The notes beneath the pieces are model-generated. The model worked only from the letters and a program-made list of their open reading frames with translations. It ran no database searches and was not told the DNA's origin. Shown piece by piece: positions 1 to 13,137 of a stretch of DNA of 64,000 nt. Every line of letters begins with the position of its first letter. The stretch's first letter is position 1. The DNA is from Mobilicoccus caccae (GTDB lineage Bacteria > Actinomycetota > Actinomycetes > Actinomycetales > Dermatophilaceae), in NCBI RefSeq assembly GCF_030161635.1, contig NZ_BSUO01000001.1, positions 1,903,199 to 1,967,198 of the forward strand, in the 5' to 3' direction. The position numbers were made by a program, and so were the translations under genes.

Positions 1-773
1 GCGAGTTCGGCCGCCGGATCCCACGGCGTCTCCTCGAGATCCGGCGCCGTCCTCGCGAGGTCGAGCACGGCGTCCAGGTCGACGTGCTCGCCCACGAGCT
101 CGCCCAGGGCGGCGACGGCGGCCATGGCCTCGGGAGTCCGTTCGGCGGCCGGCACCAGGCCGAGGTGGCGGCTCGGGACGACGACGTCGGGGCGCCGCGG
201 CAGGACTCCGAGGACGGGGACCCCGGTCACCGCGACGCCGTCGCGTGCCTCACGTTCGTGTCTGGGCGAGGCGACGTTGTTGAGGATCACCCCGCCGATG
301 CGGACGCCGGCGTCGAAGGTCGCGAACCCGTGGACGAGGGCGCCGACGCTGCGGGAGGTCGAGGCGCAGTCGACGACGAGGACGACAGGCGCGCGGGTCA
401 GTTCGGCGACGTGGGCGCTGCTCGCGAACCCCTCGCGGCCGAGGGCGCCGTCGAACAGACCCATGACGCCCTCGATGACGGCGACGTCCGCGGGCGCCGG
501 GGTCATCGCGCCGTGGAGCAGCAGCGGGACGATGCGTTCGACGCCCTGCATGTGGGGGTCGAGATTGCGGCCGCGTCGACCCGAGGCGGCGCCGTGATAC
601 CCCGGATCGATGTAGTCGGGGCCGACCTTGTGTGGGCTCACCTGGAGCCCCCGCGCACGCAGCGCCGCCAGCAGGCCGGTGGTCACCATCGTCTTGCCGC
701 TGCCCGAGGACGGGGCCGCGAGCAGGACCCTGGGCAGGGCGAGGCGACCGGTGAGGGGTCGGGGATTCGACAC
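1..773 (-). CDS. cobB: Cobyrinate a,c-diamide synthase CobB/CbiA, N-terminal part (cut by window edge)
   Basis: Glutamine- and ATP-dependent amidation of the a and c side chains of the corrin ring. About 257 residues are visible; the C-terminal glutaminase part lies beyond base 1. Residues 10-25 form a P-loop of the dethiobiotin-synthetase type (LLAAPSSGSGKT), followed by HKVGPDYIDPGYH and VIEGVMGLFDG, all typical of the CobB N-terminal domain. The GTG start at 773 is preceded by a GGAAGAGAGG ribosome site, and the cobalamin riboswitch at 813-911 lies just upstream, so the gene should be switched off when cobalamin is plentiful. I checked the frame through most of the visible part and saw no break. 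Family assignment is firm. Confidence 0.93.
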   Translation of the reverse strand, partial: MSNPRPLTGRLALPRVLLAAPSSGSGKTMVTTGLLAALRARGLQVSPHKVGPDYIDPGYHGAASGRRGRNLDPHMQGVERIVPLLLHGAMTPAPADVAVIEGVMGLFDGALGREGFASSAHVAELTRAPVVLVVDCASTSRSVGALVHGFATFDAGVRIGGVILNNVASPRHEREARDGVAVTGVPVLGVLPRRPDVVVPSRHLGLVPAAERTPEAMAAVAALGELVGEHVDLDAVLDLARTAPDLEETPWDPAAEL

Positions 774-812
774 GAGCGGCCTCTCTTCCGGGATCCGCGT
801 CCCGGAACAGCA

Positions 813-911
813 CTCGGCCGACCGGAGTTCCTGGCTCCCACGCCTGGGGCGTGGTCACAGTGGCGGGACCGCACCGGTGTCGCACCGGTTTCCTCCGACC
901 TGTCGGCCGAC
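813..911 (-). promoter_or_regulatory. Cobalamin riboswitch upstream of cobB
   Basis: Read on the minus strand this contains the hallmark core GCGGTCCCGCCACTGT, preceded by GGAGGAAACCGGTG and followed by GAGCCAGGAACTCCGG. The ends carry complementary GTCGGCCGA and TCGGCCGAC arms that can form P1. The aptamer is compact, about 100 nt. Downstream, a small hairpin (CCGGGA/TCCCGG, 788-805) abuts the ribosome site of cobB, which suggests control of translation initiation; that mechanism is inferred. Confidence 0.92.
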
Positions 912-946
912 GACAGGTGATGCCGGTCGGGTGGCCGGCGAGCGCG

Positions 947-952
947 AGCCTA
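947..952 (-). promoter_or_regulatory. -10 box (TAGGCT) for the cobB leader
   Basis: TAGGCT in the context GCGCTGATAGGCTCG lies right after the stop codon of the upstream yihY gene and about 35 nt before the riboswitch. The same context, GGCGCTGTTAGGCTCCG, precedes the cobN riboswitch. No convincing -35 is visible. Confidence 0.6.
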
Positions 953-2169
953 TCAGCGCGCCTGCGGCTCCGACGCGGTGTGCTCCGGGGTCGTGTCCGG
1001 GGTCTCATCGGCCTCGGTCTCGTGGCCGACCGTGGTGGTCACCGGTTTGTCCGCGATGTGCGCGACCGGGTCGAAGCGCGAGGTCACCGACTCTGGCAGC
1101 GCCCGGCGCAGACCCTCGCGCAGACGCAGGATCCGGGTGTCGGCGCTCTCCTGCGGCTCGGTGGCGCGACGGCGACGATGCTCGGTGGCGTACTGGCCGT
1201 CGTGGTCGAAGGTGACCTCGACGTTCTGGAACCCCTTGAGGCTCTGCGCCCGCGCGAGGCGGGCGTAGGCGAGCCGGTCGGCCTCGGTGAGGTCCACCCG
1301 GTCGGTCATGGGGGTGAGCAGCGATCGGGGGTAGAGACGGCGGGCGTAGACGATGTTGGTCTCGAGGCAGAACACGAGGGCGATCGCGGCGAGGTACAGC
1401 CAGGCGAGGAGGCCGAGGACGACCGCGAACACGCCGTTGGTCACCGACGCCCGGGCCACCACCGTCGTCACGAAGGCGTTGCCCCCGCTCTGCAACCCCT
1501 GCCAGGCCAGGGCCGCGAGCAGGGCGCCGGGCACGAGCTCCCTGATCTGCGGCGGCTTGGCCGTGCCGAGGCGGGAGATGACGACGAAGAAGATCGCCGA
1601 CAGCACGAACGACCCCACGAAGAGGAACACCGCGGAGGTCGCCGAGAACCACGGCACCCGGTTGCCGAGGATCGACCCGATCTGGGAGATCACCGTGGTC
1701 GCCACGACGAACAGGCCGAGGGCCCCGAGCAGACCCAGGCTCCGCAACCGGCTCGTCAGGGGTTGGGACGCTCGTTGCGCCGGATGCCCCAGACGACGTT
1801 CATCGCGTTCTGGATGGCCTGGGCGACGCCGAGCGATCCGAACACGGCCGTGACGACGGCGACCGTGACCGCCGTCCCGCTCCCCCGCAGCCCGGCCGTC
1901 TCGATCTCCTGGCCGATGACCGGGATCTGCCGCGCCGCCGATTCGAGGATGTCCTCGCGCAGGCCCGCGTCGTTCTCCAGGGCGAAACCGAGGATGGTGG
2001 AGAACAACAGGAACAGCGGGAACAGGGAGATGAAGGCGTAGAACGCGATGAGGGCCGCGAGGTAGAAGCCCTGGTCGTCGAGGAACTTGTAGACGACGCC
2101 CAGAGGCGCCCCCAGAAGCCGGTTCCGGCGCTGTACGGCATCGAGTCGGCCGACGAGTCCGCGCATCAC
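953..2169 (-). CDS. YihY/BrkB family inner-membrane protein, frameshifted
   Basis: Multi-pass membrane protein of the YihY/virulence-factor BrkB family; function unknown beyond weak links to transport. The N-terminal half (start 2169) has the family region YLAALIAFYAFISLFPLFLL and reads to ...WGIRRNERPNP before a stop at 1756. The C-terminal half continues in the -1 frame as LTSRLRSLGLLGALGL and ends at 953 with a long polar tail. Inserting one G in the GGGG run at 1759-1762 joins the halves into a 405-residue protein of normal family length. Single-base sequence error is the likeliest cause; true decay cannot be excluded. The cobB promoter follows its stop directly. Confidence 0.85.
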
Positions 2170-2426
2170 GCTCCACCTCCCACCTGCGGGCGATCATCCC
2201 ACGCTGGTCCGCGGGTGCGCGGTGCGACACGTTCGCGACCACCCGCCGGCCCGCGAGGTGATCGGGCGTGGTCGGGACCAAAGGCACGACCTCAATCGGA
2301 TCTGGTTGTGATGAAACATGATTCGCTGTCCGCACGATGTGAGGGGTGGTCGGGTGAGGGGCAACTCCTCCGCTCGGTCCGGACACGGCCGACGAGGGAC
2401 GTGCACCTACTGGGACGGAGCGGGAC

Positions 2427-3182
2427 ATGCTGGGGACGACGACGATGACGCGGGTCGGACGGATCGGGGCCGGGGCGCTCGCGGCCGGGGCCCTGGTGGC
2501 GGGGTCGGCGGTGCCCGGGGCGGAGGCGATCGCTCCGGCGGCCTCGACCGCGGCCGGCGACGTGCGCACCACGGTCGCCTACGTCGTGGACGGCGACACG
2601 ATCCACGCGCGCATCGGCGGCAAGGTCGAGAAGATCCGGGTCATCGGCGTGGACACTCCGGAACTCGCCAAGCGGCAGTGCTACGCCACGCAGGCCAAGG
2701 CCGCGACGACGCAGTTGGTGTACCGCAAGACCGTCGTCCTGCGCGCCGACCGCACCCAACCGAACCGCGACGTGCACGGACGCCTGCTGCGCCACGTGAT
2801 CCTCACCGACGGCACCAAACTCGGTCAGCGCCTCATCTCCAACGGTTTCGGTCGGGAGCTGACCGTCGGCAAGCCGTACATCGGTCAGCCGACCTACCGC
2901 AAGGACCAGGCGAGGGCCAAGGCCAAGAAGCGCGGGCTGTGGAAGGCCTGCGGCTCCCCCGCTCCCGTCCTCACCCGGCCGAAGCCAGCGCCCAAGCCCG
3001 CACCGAAGCCGGTGGCGGGCTGCACGATCAAGGGCAACATCGCGAACGACGGCGAGAAGATCTACCACAAGCCCGGACAGCGCTACTACAACGCCACCAA
3101 GATCGACCGCAGCAAGGGCGAGCGCATGTTCTGCTCGGAGGCCGAGGCTCGGCGCGCCGGATGGCGTCCCGCGAAGGTGTGA
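2427..3182 (+). CDS. Secreted thermonuclease-family nuclease
   Basis: Staphylococcal-nuclease-fold enzyme cutting DNA and RNA outside the cell. Residues 1 to about 36 form a signal peptide (Arg-containing n-region, Ala/Gly-rich core, AEA-type cleavage site). The SNase domain follows: the catalytic trio is visible as the Arg of IRVIGVDTPE, the Glu of DTPE and the Arg of HGRLLRHV. After a KPAPKPAPKP linker, residues about 197-250 form a small Cys-bounded domain (CTIKGNI...GERMFCSEAEA) often appended to actinobacterial SNases. Start chosen at 2427 with GGAGCGGG upstream; Met at 2445 is an alternative. Its 257-base upstream gap is shared with divergent yihY. Confidence 0.9.
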   Translation: MLGTTTMTRVGRIGAGALAAGALVAGSAVPGAEAIAPAASTAAGDVRTTVAYVVDGDTIHARIGGKVEKIRVIGVDTPELAKRQCYATQAKAATTQLVYRKTVVLRADRTQPNRDVHGRLLRHVILTDGTKLGQRLISNGFGRELTVGKPYIGQPTYRKDQARAKAKKRGLWKACGSPAPVLTRPKPAPKPAPKPVAGCTIKGNIANDGEKIYHKPGQRYYNATKIDRSKGERMFCSEAEARRAGWRPAKV

Positions 3183-3195
3183 CCGCTGGACGCGC

Positions 3196-3819
3196 TCACC
3201 ACTCGATGCCGCGCTGCCCCTTCTGACCGGCGTCCATGGGGTGCTTGATCTTGGTCATCTCGGTGACGAGGTCGGCAGCCTCGATGAGCTTGTCGTGGGC
3301 GGGGCGGCCGGTGATGACGACGTGCTGCTTGCCCGGGCGGTTCGCGAGGGTGTCCACGACGTCGTCGATGTCGATCCAGCCCCACTTCAGGGGGTAGTTG
3401 AACTCGTCGAGCACGTAGAGGTCGTGCCGCTCGTCGGCGAGGCGCCGCTTGATCTCCGCCCAGCCCTCGCGGGCGTCGGCGGCGTGCTGCTCCTCGGTGT
3501 CCTCACCCTGGCTCGAGCGGGTCCAACTCCACCCCGAGCCCATCTTGTGCCACTCGACCGGCCCGCCCTCACCGGTCTGCTCGTGCAGTTCACCCAGGCG
3601 GGTGAGAACGGACTCCTCACCGACCTTCCACTTGGCGGACTTGACGAACTGGAACACCCCGATGTCCCAGCCCTGGTTCCAGCCGCGCAGGGCCAGACCG
3701 AACGCCGCGGTCGACTTCCCCTTGCCGGCCCCCGTGTGCACCGCGAGGATCGCGCGGTTGCGGCGTTGACGGGTGGTCAGTCCGTCGTTCGGCACGACCT
3801 CGGGTTGTCCCTGGGGCAT
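3196..3819 (-). CDS. cobO: Cob(I)yrinic acid a,c-diamide adenosyltransferase
   Basis: Transfers the adenosyl group of ATP to cobalt(I) in the corrin to make the adenosyl form. The 207-residue length fits BtuR/CobO. A P-loop is visible near residues 27-37 (VHTGAGKGKSTAAFG), followed by FQFVKSAKWKVGE and the Walker-B-like VLDEFNYPLKWGWID, then the ITGRPAH motif. The ATG at 3819 is chosen because AAGGAG lies 5 nt upstream; a longer reading frame to 3894 has no such support. It converges on the nuclease gene with a 13-nt gap. No riboswitch is seen in front of it. Confidence 0.95.
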   Translation of the reverse strand: MPQGQPEVVPNDGLTTRQRRNRAILAVHTGAGKGKSTAAFGLALRGWNQGWDIGVFQFVKSAKWKVGEESVLTRLGELHEQTGEGGPVEWHKMGSGWSWTRSSQGEDTEEQHAADAREGWAEIKRRLADERHDLYVLDEFNYPLKWGWIDIDDVVDTLANRPGKQHVVITGRPAHDKLIEAADLVTEMTKIKHPMDAGQKGQRGIEW

Positions 3820-3936
3820 GAAGGCTCCTTCGTCCGTGGTGGGTGTCCTGCGCACGCTACCGGCTCCCGTCGAGGGCACGCGAGCACCCGACATCGCGGC
3901 ATGGGGTTGTCAGTGGCCGCGGCTACGGTCGCCGAC

Positions 3937-4386
3937 ATGGACCGAGAACTGTGGAGCCGCATCACCGACACCATCACGATGTCCCGCGAGCACGATCGGG
4001 TGACGTCCCGAGAGGCGTTCCGGTCGGTGTGGGACGACACCCCACCCACCGAGCACGTGCTGCGCTGCGTCATCGCGCACTACGCCGCCGACTGCGAGGA
4101 CGCGCCGGAGCACGAACGGGCTTGGGACGAGAGCGCCTTGCGGGAGTTCGAGCTCGCGCCGGAGGAAGGGTGGGCCGAGGTCGGGATCGCCGATCCGACC
4201 GGGATGCTGCCCTCCCTGCACCTCAACCTGGCCGACGTGGCGCATCGGTGTGGCGACGTCGATGTCGCGCGCACCCACCTGGTGCTCGCGACCGAGCACC
4301 TCCAGCGCCTCCCCGACGACGCCTACGGCGCCACCGTCCGCACCGGGGTCGAGGGGGTGCGGGAGCGGATCGGATCCGCCGGGTGA
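3937..4386 (+). CDS. Hypothetical protein, 149 residues
   Basis: Not recognised. A soluble, acidic, Glu/Asp/Ala-rich protein with no signal peptide or membrane segment. The C-terminal half (LPSLHLNLADVAHRCGDVDVA..HL) has the helix-turn-helix periodicity of TPR-like repeats, so a small helical scaffold is possible. Start chosen at the ATG at 3937, where TACGGT (3924-3929) lies 7 nt upstream, the spacing expected of a leaderless transcript; an in-frame ATG at 3901 is an alternative. It is divergent from cobO. Confidence 0.75.
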   Translation: MDRELWSRITDTITMSREHDRVTSREAFRSVWDDTPPTEHVLRCVIAHYAADCEDAPEHERAWDESALREFELAPEEGWAEVGIADPTGMLPSLHLNLADVAHRCGDVDVARTHLVLATEHLQRLPDDAYGATVRTGVEGVRERIGSAG

Positions 4387-4414
4387 GCCGCGGGCGTCGG
4401 GCGGGCTCGGCGCC

Positions 4415-4786
4415 TCACAGTCCGTCGGTGAACCGCAGGTAGTGGCCGTCGGGGTCGTAGAGGCGGACGTCGCTGAGCCCCCAGGGCCGTCGCTGCAGGT
4501 CGGTGTCCAGCACCACACCGGCATCGACGAAGCGGTCCCGCAGCGCGGCGACGTCCTCGACCTCGATGACGATCTCCGTGCCCACCGGGTGCGGTCGGGC
4601 TCCCGGGGCGACGGGCTCGGACTCGATCGCGCCGATCCGCACCGACCCCAGACCCAGGTAGGCGTACGGGGGTGGGCCCTCGTCGCGTGTCAGCAGCTCG
4701 AACCCCAGCGATCGGTAGAAGGCGACCGTCCGGTCCAGGTCCGCCGGAAAGATCTCGATGCGCAGGGCCGCGTCCATGCCGTCCAT
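4415..4786 (-). CDS. VOC-family (glyoxalase/bleomycin-resistance fold) protein
   Basis: About 123 residues, a single VOC domain built of two beta-alpha-beta-beta-beta units: RIEIFPADLDRTVAFYRSLG at the start and LYDPDGHYLRF at the end. Members bind a metal and act on small molecules or bind antibiotics; the substrate cannot be told here. The Met at 4786 and the one at 4777 are both possible starts. Same strand as the methyltransferase ending 62 nt upstream, so they may share a transcript. Confidence 0.82.
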   Translation of the reverse strand: MDGMDAALRIEIFPADLDRTVAFYRSLGFELLTRDEGPPPYAYLGLGSVRIGAIESEPVAPGARPHPVGTEIVIEVEDVAALRDRFVDAGVVLDTDLQRRPWGLSDVRLYDPDGHYLRFTDGL

Positions 4787-4847
4787 CCTGCTGATGCGGC
4801 CTCCCGAAGTCCACGGGTCGGGACTCGGGCCCGGGGCGCCGTCGGCG

Positions 4848-5771
4848 CTAGGACCGGCGTCGGACCTGCGCCGCGATCTCGGCGAGCTGATCGGGGCCGA
4901 CGCGGCAACAGCCGCCGACGAGGCGGGCGCCCGCCTCGATCCAGCTCGGGACGAGGTCGGCGAGTCCTCGCCCCGGTCCGACCCAGGTGCGGGCCTGGGC
5001 GTCCCAGCCCTCACCGCTGTTGGGATAGACGACGACAGGCAGGCCGGTGACCTCGCGGGCGGCCTCGATGGCCGCGAGCACGTCGTCCGGCGCGCAGCAG
5101 TTGACGCCGACCGCGACGATCTCGGCCACCCCGGCCGCCACGGCGAACGCCTCGGTCAGGGGTTGTCCGGCGCGGGTGGCCTCGCCGTCGATCGTGTAGC
5201 TGAGCCACGCCTGCCGCCCGCTGCCCCGCACGAGGTCGACCAGCGCAGCCGCCTCGTCGAGGTCGGGGATCGTCTCGATCGCCAGCAGGTCGGCGCCGCA
5301 GTCGGCGAGCACCTCGACGCGACGGGCGTGCCAGTCGCGCAGCTCACCGGTCGTGCGCCCGTACCGGCCGCGGTACTCCGACCCGTCGGCCAGTGACGCG
5401 CCGTACGGCCCGACGGACGCCGCGACGGCCACCTTCTGCTCCGGTGACGCGACGTCGACGGCCTGACGGGCCAGGTCGATGGAGAGCCGCAGCAGCCGGG
5501 TCGTCTCCGCCGCGTCGATCCCGGCGGCGGCGAATCCGGTGAAGGAGGCCTGGTAACTCGCGGTGGTGACGATCTGCGCACCCGCGCGGACGAACGCCGC
5601 GTGCGCCGACACGACCGCCTCCGGATCGTCCCGCAGCAGGCGCGCCGACCACAACGCATCCGACAGGTCGTGCCCGGCGCTCTCGAGCTGCGTGGACAGG
5701 CCACCGTCGAGCACGGTGACCTCGTTCGGGGCCGCGAAGTCGAGCATGGGGGTGTGGTGATCACGAGGCAT
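4848..5771 (-). CDS. mmuM: Homocysteine S-methyltransferase (MmuM type)
   Basis: Moves a methyl group, usually from S-methylmethionine or SAM, to homocysteine to give methionine without cobalamin. The 307 residues show the family landmarks: VLDGGLSTQLESAG at the N-terminus, ETIPDLDEAAAL, and the three zinc-ligand cysteines in VGVNCCAPDD and LVGGCCRVGP. The ATG at 5771 has GAGGG immediately upstream; a second Met at 5747 is possible. It lies 72 nt after the chelatase gene on the same strand, and so may be transcribed from the cobN riboswitch promoter. That coupling is inferred. Confidence 0.9.
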   Translation of the reverse strand: MPRDHHTPMLDFAAPNEVTVLDGGLSTQLESAGHDLSDALWSARLLRDDPEAVVSAHAAFVRAGAQIVTTASYQASFTGFAAAGIDAAETTRLLRLSIDLARQAVDVASPEQKVAVAASVGPYGASLADGSEYRGRYGRTTGELRDWHARRVEVLADCGADLLAIETIPDLDEAAALVDLVRGSGRQAWLSYTIDGEATRAGQPLTEAFAVAAGVAEIVAVGVNCCAPDDVLAAIEAAREVTGLPVVVYPNSGEGWDAQARTWVGPGRGLADLVPSWIEAGARLVGGCCRVGPDQLAEIAAQVRRRS

Positions 5772-5843
5772 CCCTCATGATGACGCCTCCGCGCCGCTCA
5801 CCCGACCATCCAGGCGCACGTAGGCAGTCGTGGTACTGGTGCT

Positions 5844-7983
5844 TCAGGCCGTGCGTCGCACCGGGGTGAGGGTGCCGCCGAGGTCGGCGAGGTCGACGTA
5901 CTCCGCACGCAGGTGACCGGCGAGATCTCTGGCCAGGCCCAGTCGGAACCCGGCCCTGGCGGACTCGCAGTCGACGACGACGCTGCCGATCGCGCCGGTG
6001 CGGGCGGCGTCGGCGGCGATCCCCTCGCCACGCGGTGGGCCCGCGGCAGGGCCGTGCGGCCGCCCGCACTGGCCCGGCCGTCGGTGAGGACCACGAGGAG
6101 GGCTCGCCGATGGGGATCGCGCACCCGCTCGCGCCTGATGACGTCATAGGCGCTGGTCAGGCCCTCGGCCAGCGGGGTCCGACCGCCCGTGGGCACGTCG
6201 GCGAGCAGACGCTGCGCCAACTCCACACTGCTCGTGGGCGGCAGCACGACGCGCGCCTGCTTCTTGGCGAACGTCACCACCGCCACCTTGTCCCGCCGTT
6301 GGTAGGCATCCATGAGCAACGAGACGCACGCCGTCTTCACCTGACGGATGCGCTCGGCCGCGCCCATCGACCCCGAGGTGTCCACGGCGAAGACGACGAG
6401 GTTGCCCTCCTTGCCGCGCCGCACACTCCGGCGCAGGTCCTGCGCACCGACGTCCACGCCGGGCACGGCGTCTCCACCTTCGCCTCGCCCGGTCCCCCGG
6501 GTCGCGGCGGCGAGCACCGTCGAGGTGAGCGCCAACCCCCGGCCGCGGGGGTCCTCCGGATGCACCGCGCGCACGTGGCGACCCGTGGCGACGTCGGCCG
6601 ACGACCGTCGACCCGCCACCCCGGCCCCCGCGTGCGGCAGGGCGAACAACCGCGTGCGGTAGGGGAGTCCGGTCGCGTGCCGCTCGTCCCCGCCGGCGCC
6701 GGTCGCGCAGGTCCGGACTCGGGCGTGTCCGGCGTGTCGCTCGCGTCCTCGCCCGGCCCCTGCGCCTCGTCGCGATTCGACTCCGGCGGTCGGGGCGGGG
6801 GTCCTGCTCGACCGGGTTCCCGCTCCCCTCACCGTCGTCCGGCGACTCGTCGGTCGGCTCCTCCTGGCCGGCGCTCTCGTCGTCGGGATCGTCGTCCGGT
6901 CCGTCATCGGGTGCGGGCGGGTCGTCGTCCGGGCCGTCCGGATCGTCGTCGGGCTGCTCGGGGACGTGCTCGTCGAGGATCTCCTCGAGCTCGTCACCGC
7001 TGTGGTCGTCGAAGGGGTTGCGGCGGCGCCGGTGCGGCAGCGCGAGCCGGGCGGCGACGCGCACGTCGAGATCGGTCACCTCGGTGCGTCCGCACCAGGC
7101 CGCGTGCGCGCACGCCGTGCGGGCCGTGACGAGGTCGCCCCGCATGCCGTCGACGTCGAACTGCGCACAGATCGTGGAGATCCGGCGCACCGAGTCGTCC
7201 GTGAGCACGACCTGCGGCAGCAGGTCCTCGGCGCGGGCGATGCGGGCGGCGAGGTCGCGTTGTTCACGCTCGTACCGGTCCACGAACGCCGCCGGGTCGG
7301 CTTCGTAGGCCATCCGTCGCCGCACGACCTCGACGCGCACGTCGACCTCGCGGCTCGCCGCCACGTCGGCGGCGAGCCCGAACCGGTCGAGGAGCTGCGG
7401 CCGCAACTCCCCTCCTCGGGGTTCATCGTGCCGACGAGGACGAATCGTGCCGCGTGCGAGACCGAGACGCCCTCGCGTTCGATGCGCGCCCGGCCCATGG
7501 CGGCCGAGTCGAGCAGCGTGTCGACGAGGTGGTCGGGCAGCAGATTGACCTCGTCGACGTAGAGGATCCCGCGGTGCGCCTGGGCGAGCAGTCCCGGGTC
7601 GAACTCGACCCGGGAACGCGCCAGCAGGTCGTCGAGGTGCAGCGATCCGACGACCCGGTCCTCACTCGCCCCCACCGGGAGTTCGACGAGCCGCACCGGC
7701 CGGGTGCTCCCCGACTCGCGGTCCGGGGTGTGATCGGCGCGTTCCCGATCGGGGCAGTCCGGGTCGGGATCGGCCGGATCGCAGGCGAACCGGCACCCGT
7801 CCACCACGGCCACCGGCGGCAGCACCGCAGCCAGCGCCCGCACCATCGTCGACTTGGCGGTGCCCTTCTCGCCCCGCACGAGCACCCCGCCGATCCCCGG
7901 CGACACCGCGGCCAGGCACAGCGCGAGGCCCATGTCGTCCATGCCGACCACCGCGGAGAACGGGAAGGTCGGCGACCCGGTGC

Positions 7984-7987
<4 letters not shown>
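5844..7987 (-). CDS. Fused magnesium-chelatase-like (ChlI-ChlD) subunit, putative cobaltochelatase partner; three frame breaks
   Basis: Likely the ATPase/VWA partner of CobN in cobalt insertion. The N-terminal AAA+ part has Walker [10 protein letters not shown], a Cys-rich insert (CRFACDP...CPD) and [11 protein letters not shown] middle helical region ([15 protein letters not shown] onward) leads to an acidic Asp/Glu/Pro linker, then a VWA domain with a MIDAS motif (DTSGSMG) and [11 protein letters not shown]. The C-terminus reads [20 protein letters not shown]. These pieces lie in different frames: breaks map to 7409-7412 (one G missing on the coding strand), 6797-6801 (one base extra) and about 6021-6030 (one missing). 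Repair gives 714 residues, normal for the actinobacterial fusion. The start overlaps the cobN stop (ATGA). Confidence 0.85.
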
Positions 7988-11832
<3,845 letters not shown>

Positions 11833-11871
11833 GGGTGGGCCTCTCTCGGGGTTTCCTCGCCCCGGGGGTCT

Positions 11872-11978
11872 GTCGCAGGACCGGAGTTCCTGACTCCCCC
11901 ACCCGCACAGCGCGGTTGGGGACACAGTGGCGGGACCGCGCCGGCCTCTCACCGGCTTCCTCCACTACGTCCTGCGAC
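11872..11978 (-). promoter_or_regulatory. Cobalamin riboswitch upstream of cobN
   Basis: On the minus strand the ends are perfectly complementary (GTCGCAGGAC and GTCCTGCGAC, P1). Inside lie GGAGGAAGCCGGTGAGA, the core GCGCGGTCCCGCCACTGT, and GAGTCAGGAACTCCGG, the expected B12-box order. At about 107 nt it is a compact version. A GC-rich stretch with CCCCGG/CCGGGG potential lies between it and the ribosome site of cobN. Confidence 0.93.
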
Positions 11979-12035
11979 CTCGAATCGCCCGGCCCTCTCG
12001 GGACCGGCCGGCGGGCCCGATCCGAGCCCGATCGG

Positions 12036-12041
12036 AGCCTA
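12036..12041 (-). promoter_or_regulatory. -10 box (TAGGCT) for the cobN leader
   Basis: TAGGCT in the context GGCGCTGTTAGGCTCCG, closely matching the one before the cobB riboswitch. It lies about 58 nt upstream of P1 of the riboswitch. No clear -35 is seen. Confidence 0.55.
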
Positions 12042-12134
12042 ACAGCGCCCTCCGACAGGGCGTCGCTCTCAGCGTGCGCGGACCCCGTCCGGCAGCCATG
12101 GCCCCGCCTGGGGGTGCGTCGCTACCATCACGAC

Positions 12135-12524
12135 ATGCGTCTCTCCGTCGTCTCGATCCCCGTCCTCGACCAGGACCGCGCTCTGCGGTTCTACCGCGAC
12201 CACCTGGGTTTCGGCGTCCACACCGACTCCCCCGTCGACGACGCGGGCAACCGCTGGATCGCGCTCGTCGCCCCCGAAGGGACCAAGGACGTCCACCTGC
12301 TGCTCGAGCCCGCCGACGACGACACCGCCGTCCTCATGGCCAGACGCCACGAACAGGGGATCCCGACCACCGTCTTCGGCTGCGACGACATCGACCGCGA
12401 CTACGAGCTGCTGCGCGCCGCCCAGGTCGTGTTCACGATGGAACCCACGGAGATGCCCTACGGCGGCACCGACGCCGTGTTCGAGGACTCCGAGGGCAAC
12501 CTCATCTGCCTGCACCAGGACTGA
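12135..12524 (+). CDS. VOC-family (glyoxalase-like) protein
   Basis: A 129-residue single VOC domain: MRLSVVSIPVLDQDRALRFY opens the first beta-alpha unit and DAVFEDSEGNLICLHQD closes the second. The terminal GNLICL strand is typical of this family. Substrate unknown. The ATG at 12135 has TACCAT at 12123-12128, 6 nt upstream and no ribosome site, so it is probably leaderless. It is divergent from the cobN leader. Confidence 0.86.
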   Translation: MRLSVVSIPVLDQDRALRFYRDHLGFGVHTDSPVDDAGNRWIALVAPEGTKDVHLLLEPADDDTAVLMARRHEQGIPTTVFGCDDIDRDYELLRAAQVVFTMEPTEMPYGGTDAVFEDSEGNLICLHQD

Positions 12525-12562
12525 GCGACGCCGGCCGGCACTGCAGCGGGACACCCGCCCGT

Positions 12563-13122
12563 TCAGGGCGCCCACGCCTCGTCGAGCACCGCCATTGCCT
12601 CCTCAGTCGTGAGGTCGCCGATGAGGACTCGGGAGGCCAGCCCGTCGGCCAGGGCGACCAGCATCCGCGCGCGCCTGCGGGCACCGGCGTCTCCGCCGGC
12701 CACCCCGGCCTCGGCGAGGAGCCGTGTCACCTCGTCCTCCTGACCGCGCTTGGCCTCCGCGAGGATCGAGGCGATCTCCGGATCACCGACCGACGCGGAG
12801 ACGTACGCGAGCCAGATCGTCGTCCCCACCCGCTGAGCGTCGGTGCGCGGGATGACGTGATCCACCGCGTACCGCGCCGCCGGGCCGGGCGCCGATCCTT
12901 CGGCCGCATAGGTCCCCTCCGCGGCGGTGATCATCGCCCGCGCGCTCGCCCGCACGAGCTCACTGCGGCTGGCGAAGTAGTGCTGGATCCGACCGACCGA
13001 GACACCCGCAGCCGCAGCGACCCGGCGCATCGTCACGGCCTCGATCCCCGCCTCGGCGATGAGCGCCCACACCCCCGGATGATCTCGGCGCGGCGCTCGG
13101 CGTGATCGACCTGCTTCGGCAT
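12563..13122 (-). CDS. TetR-family transcriptional regulator, frameshifted near the N-terminus
   Basis: DNA-binding repressor. The N-terminus MPKQVDHAERRAEIIRG (start 13122) runs into the recognition helix-turn-helix EAVTMRRVAAAAGVSVGRIQHYFASR, which lies in another frame; the C-terminal ligand domain follows (AVDHVIPRTDAQRVGTTIWL and so on). One missing G in the GGGGG run opposite 13072-13076 explains the break, and repair gives 186 residues. It faces the hydrolase gene across a long palindrome (13138-13177), so it very likely represses itself and that gene. The inducer is unknown. Confidence 0.85.
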
Positions 13123-13137
13123 GGATCCCACCATAGC

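Noticed and set aside
3241..3936. Upstream extension of the hypothetical gene ending at 4386
   Set aside because: The extension lies antisense to cobO and lacks a start signal; the -10 box at 3924-3929 supports a start at 3937.
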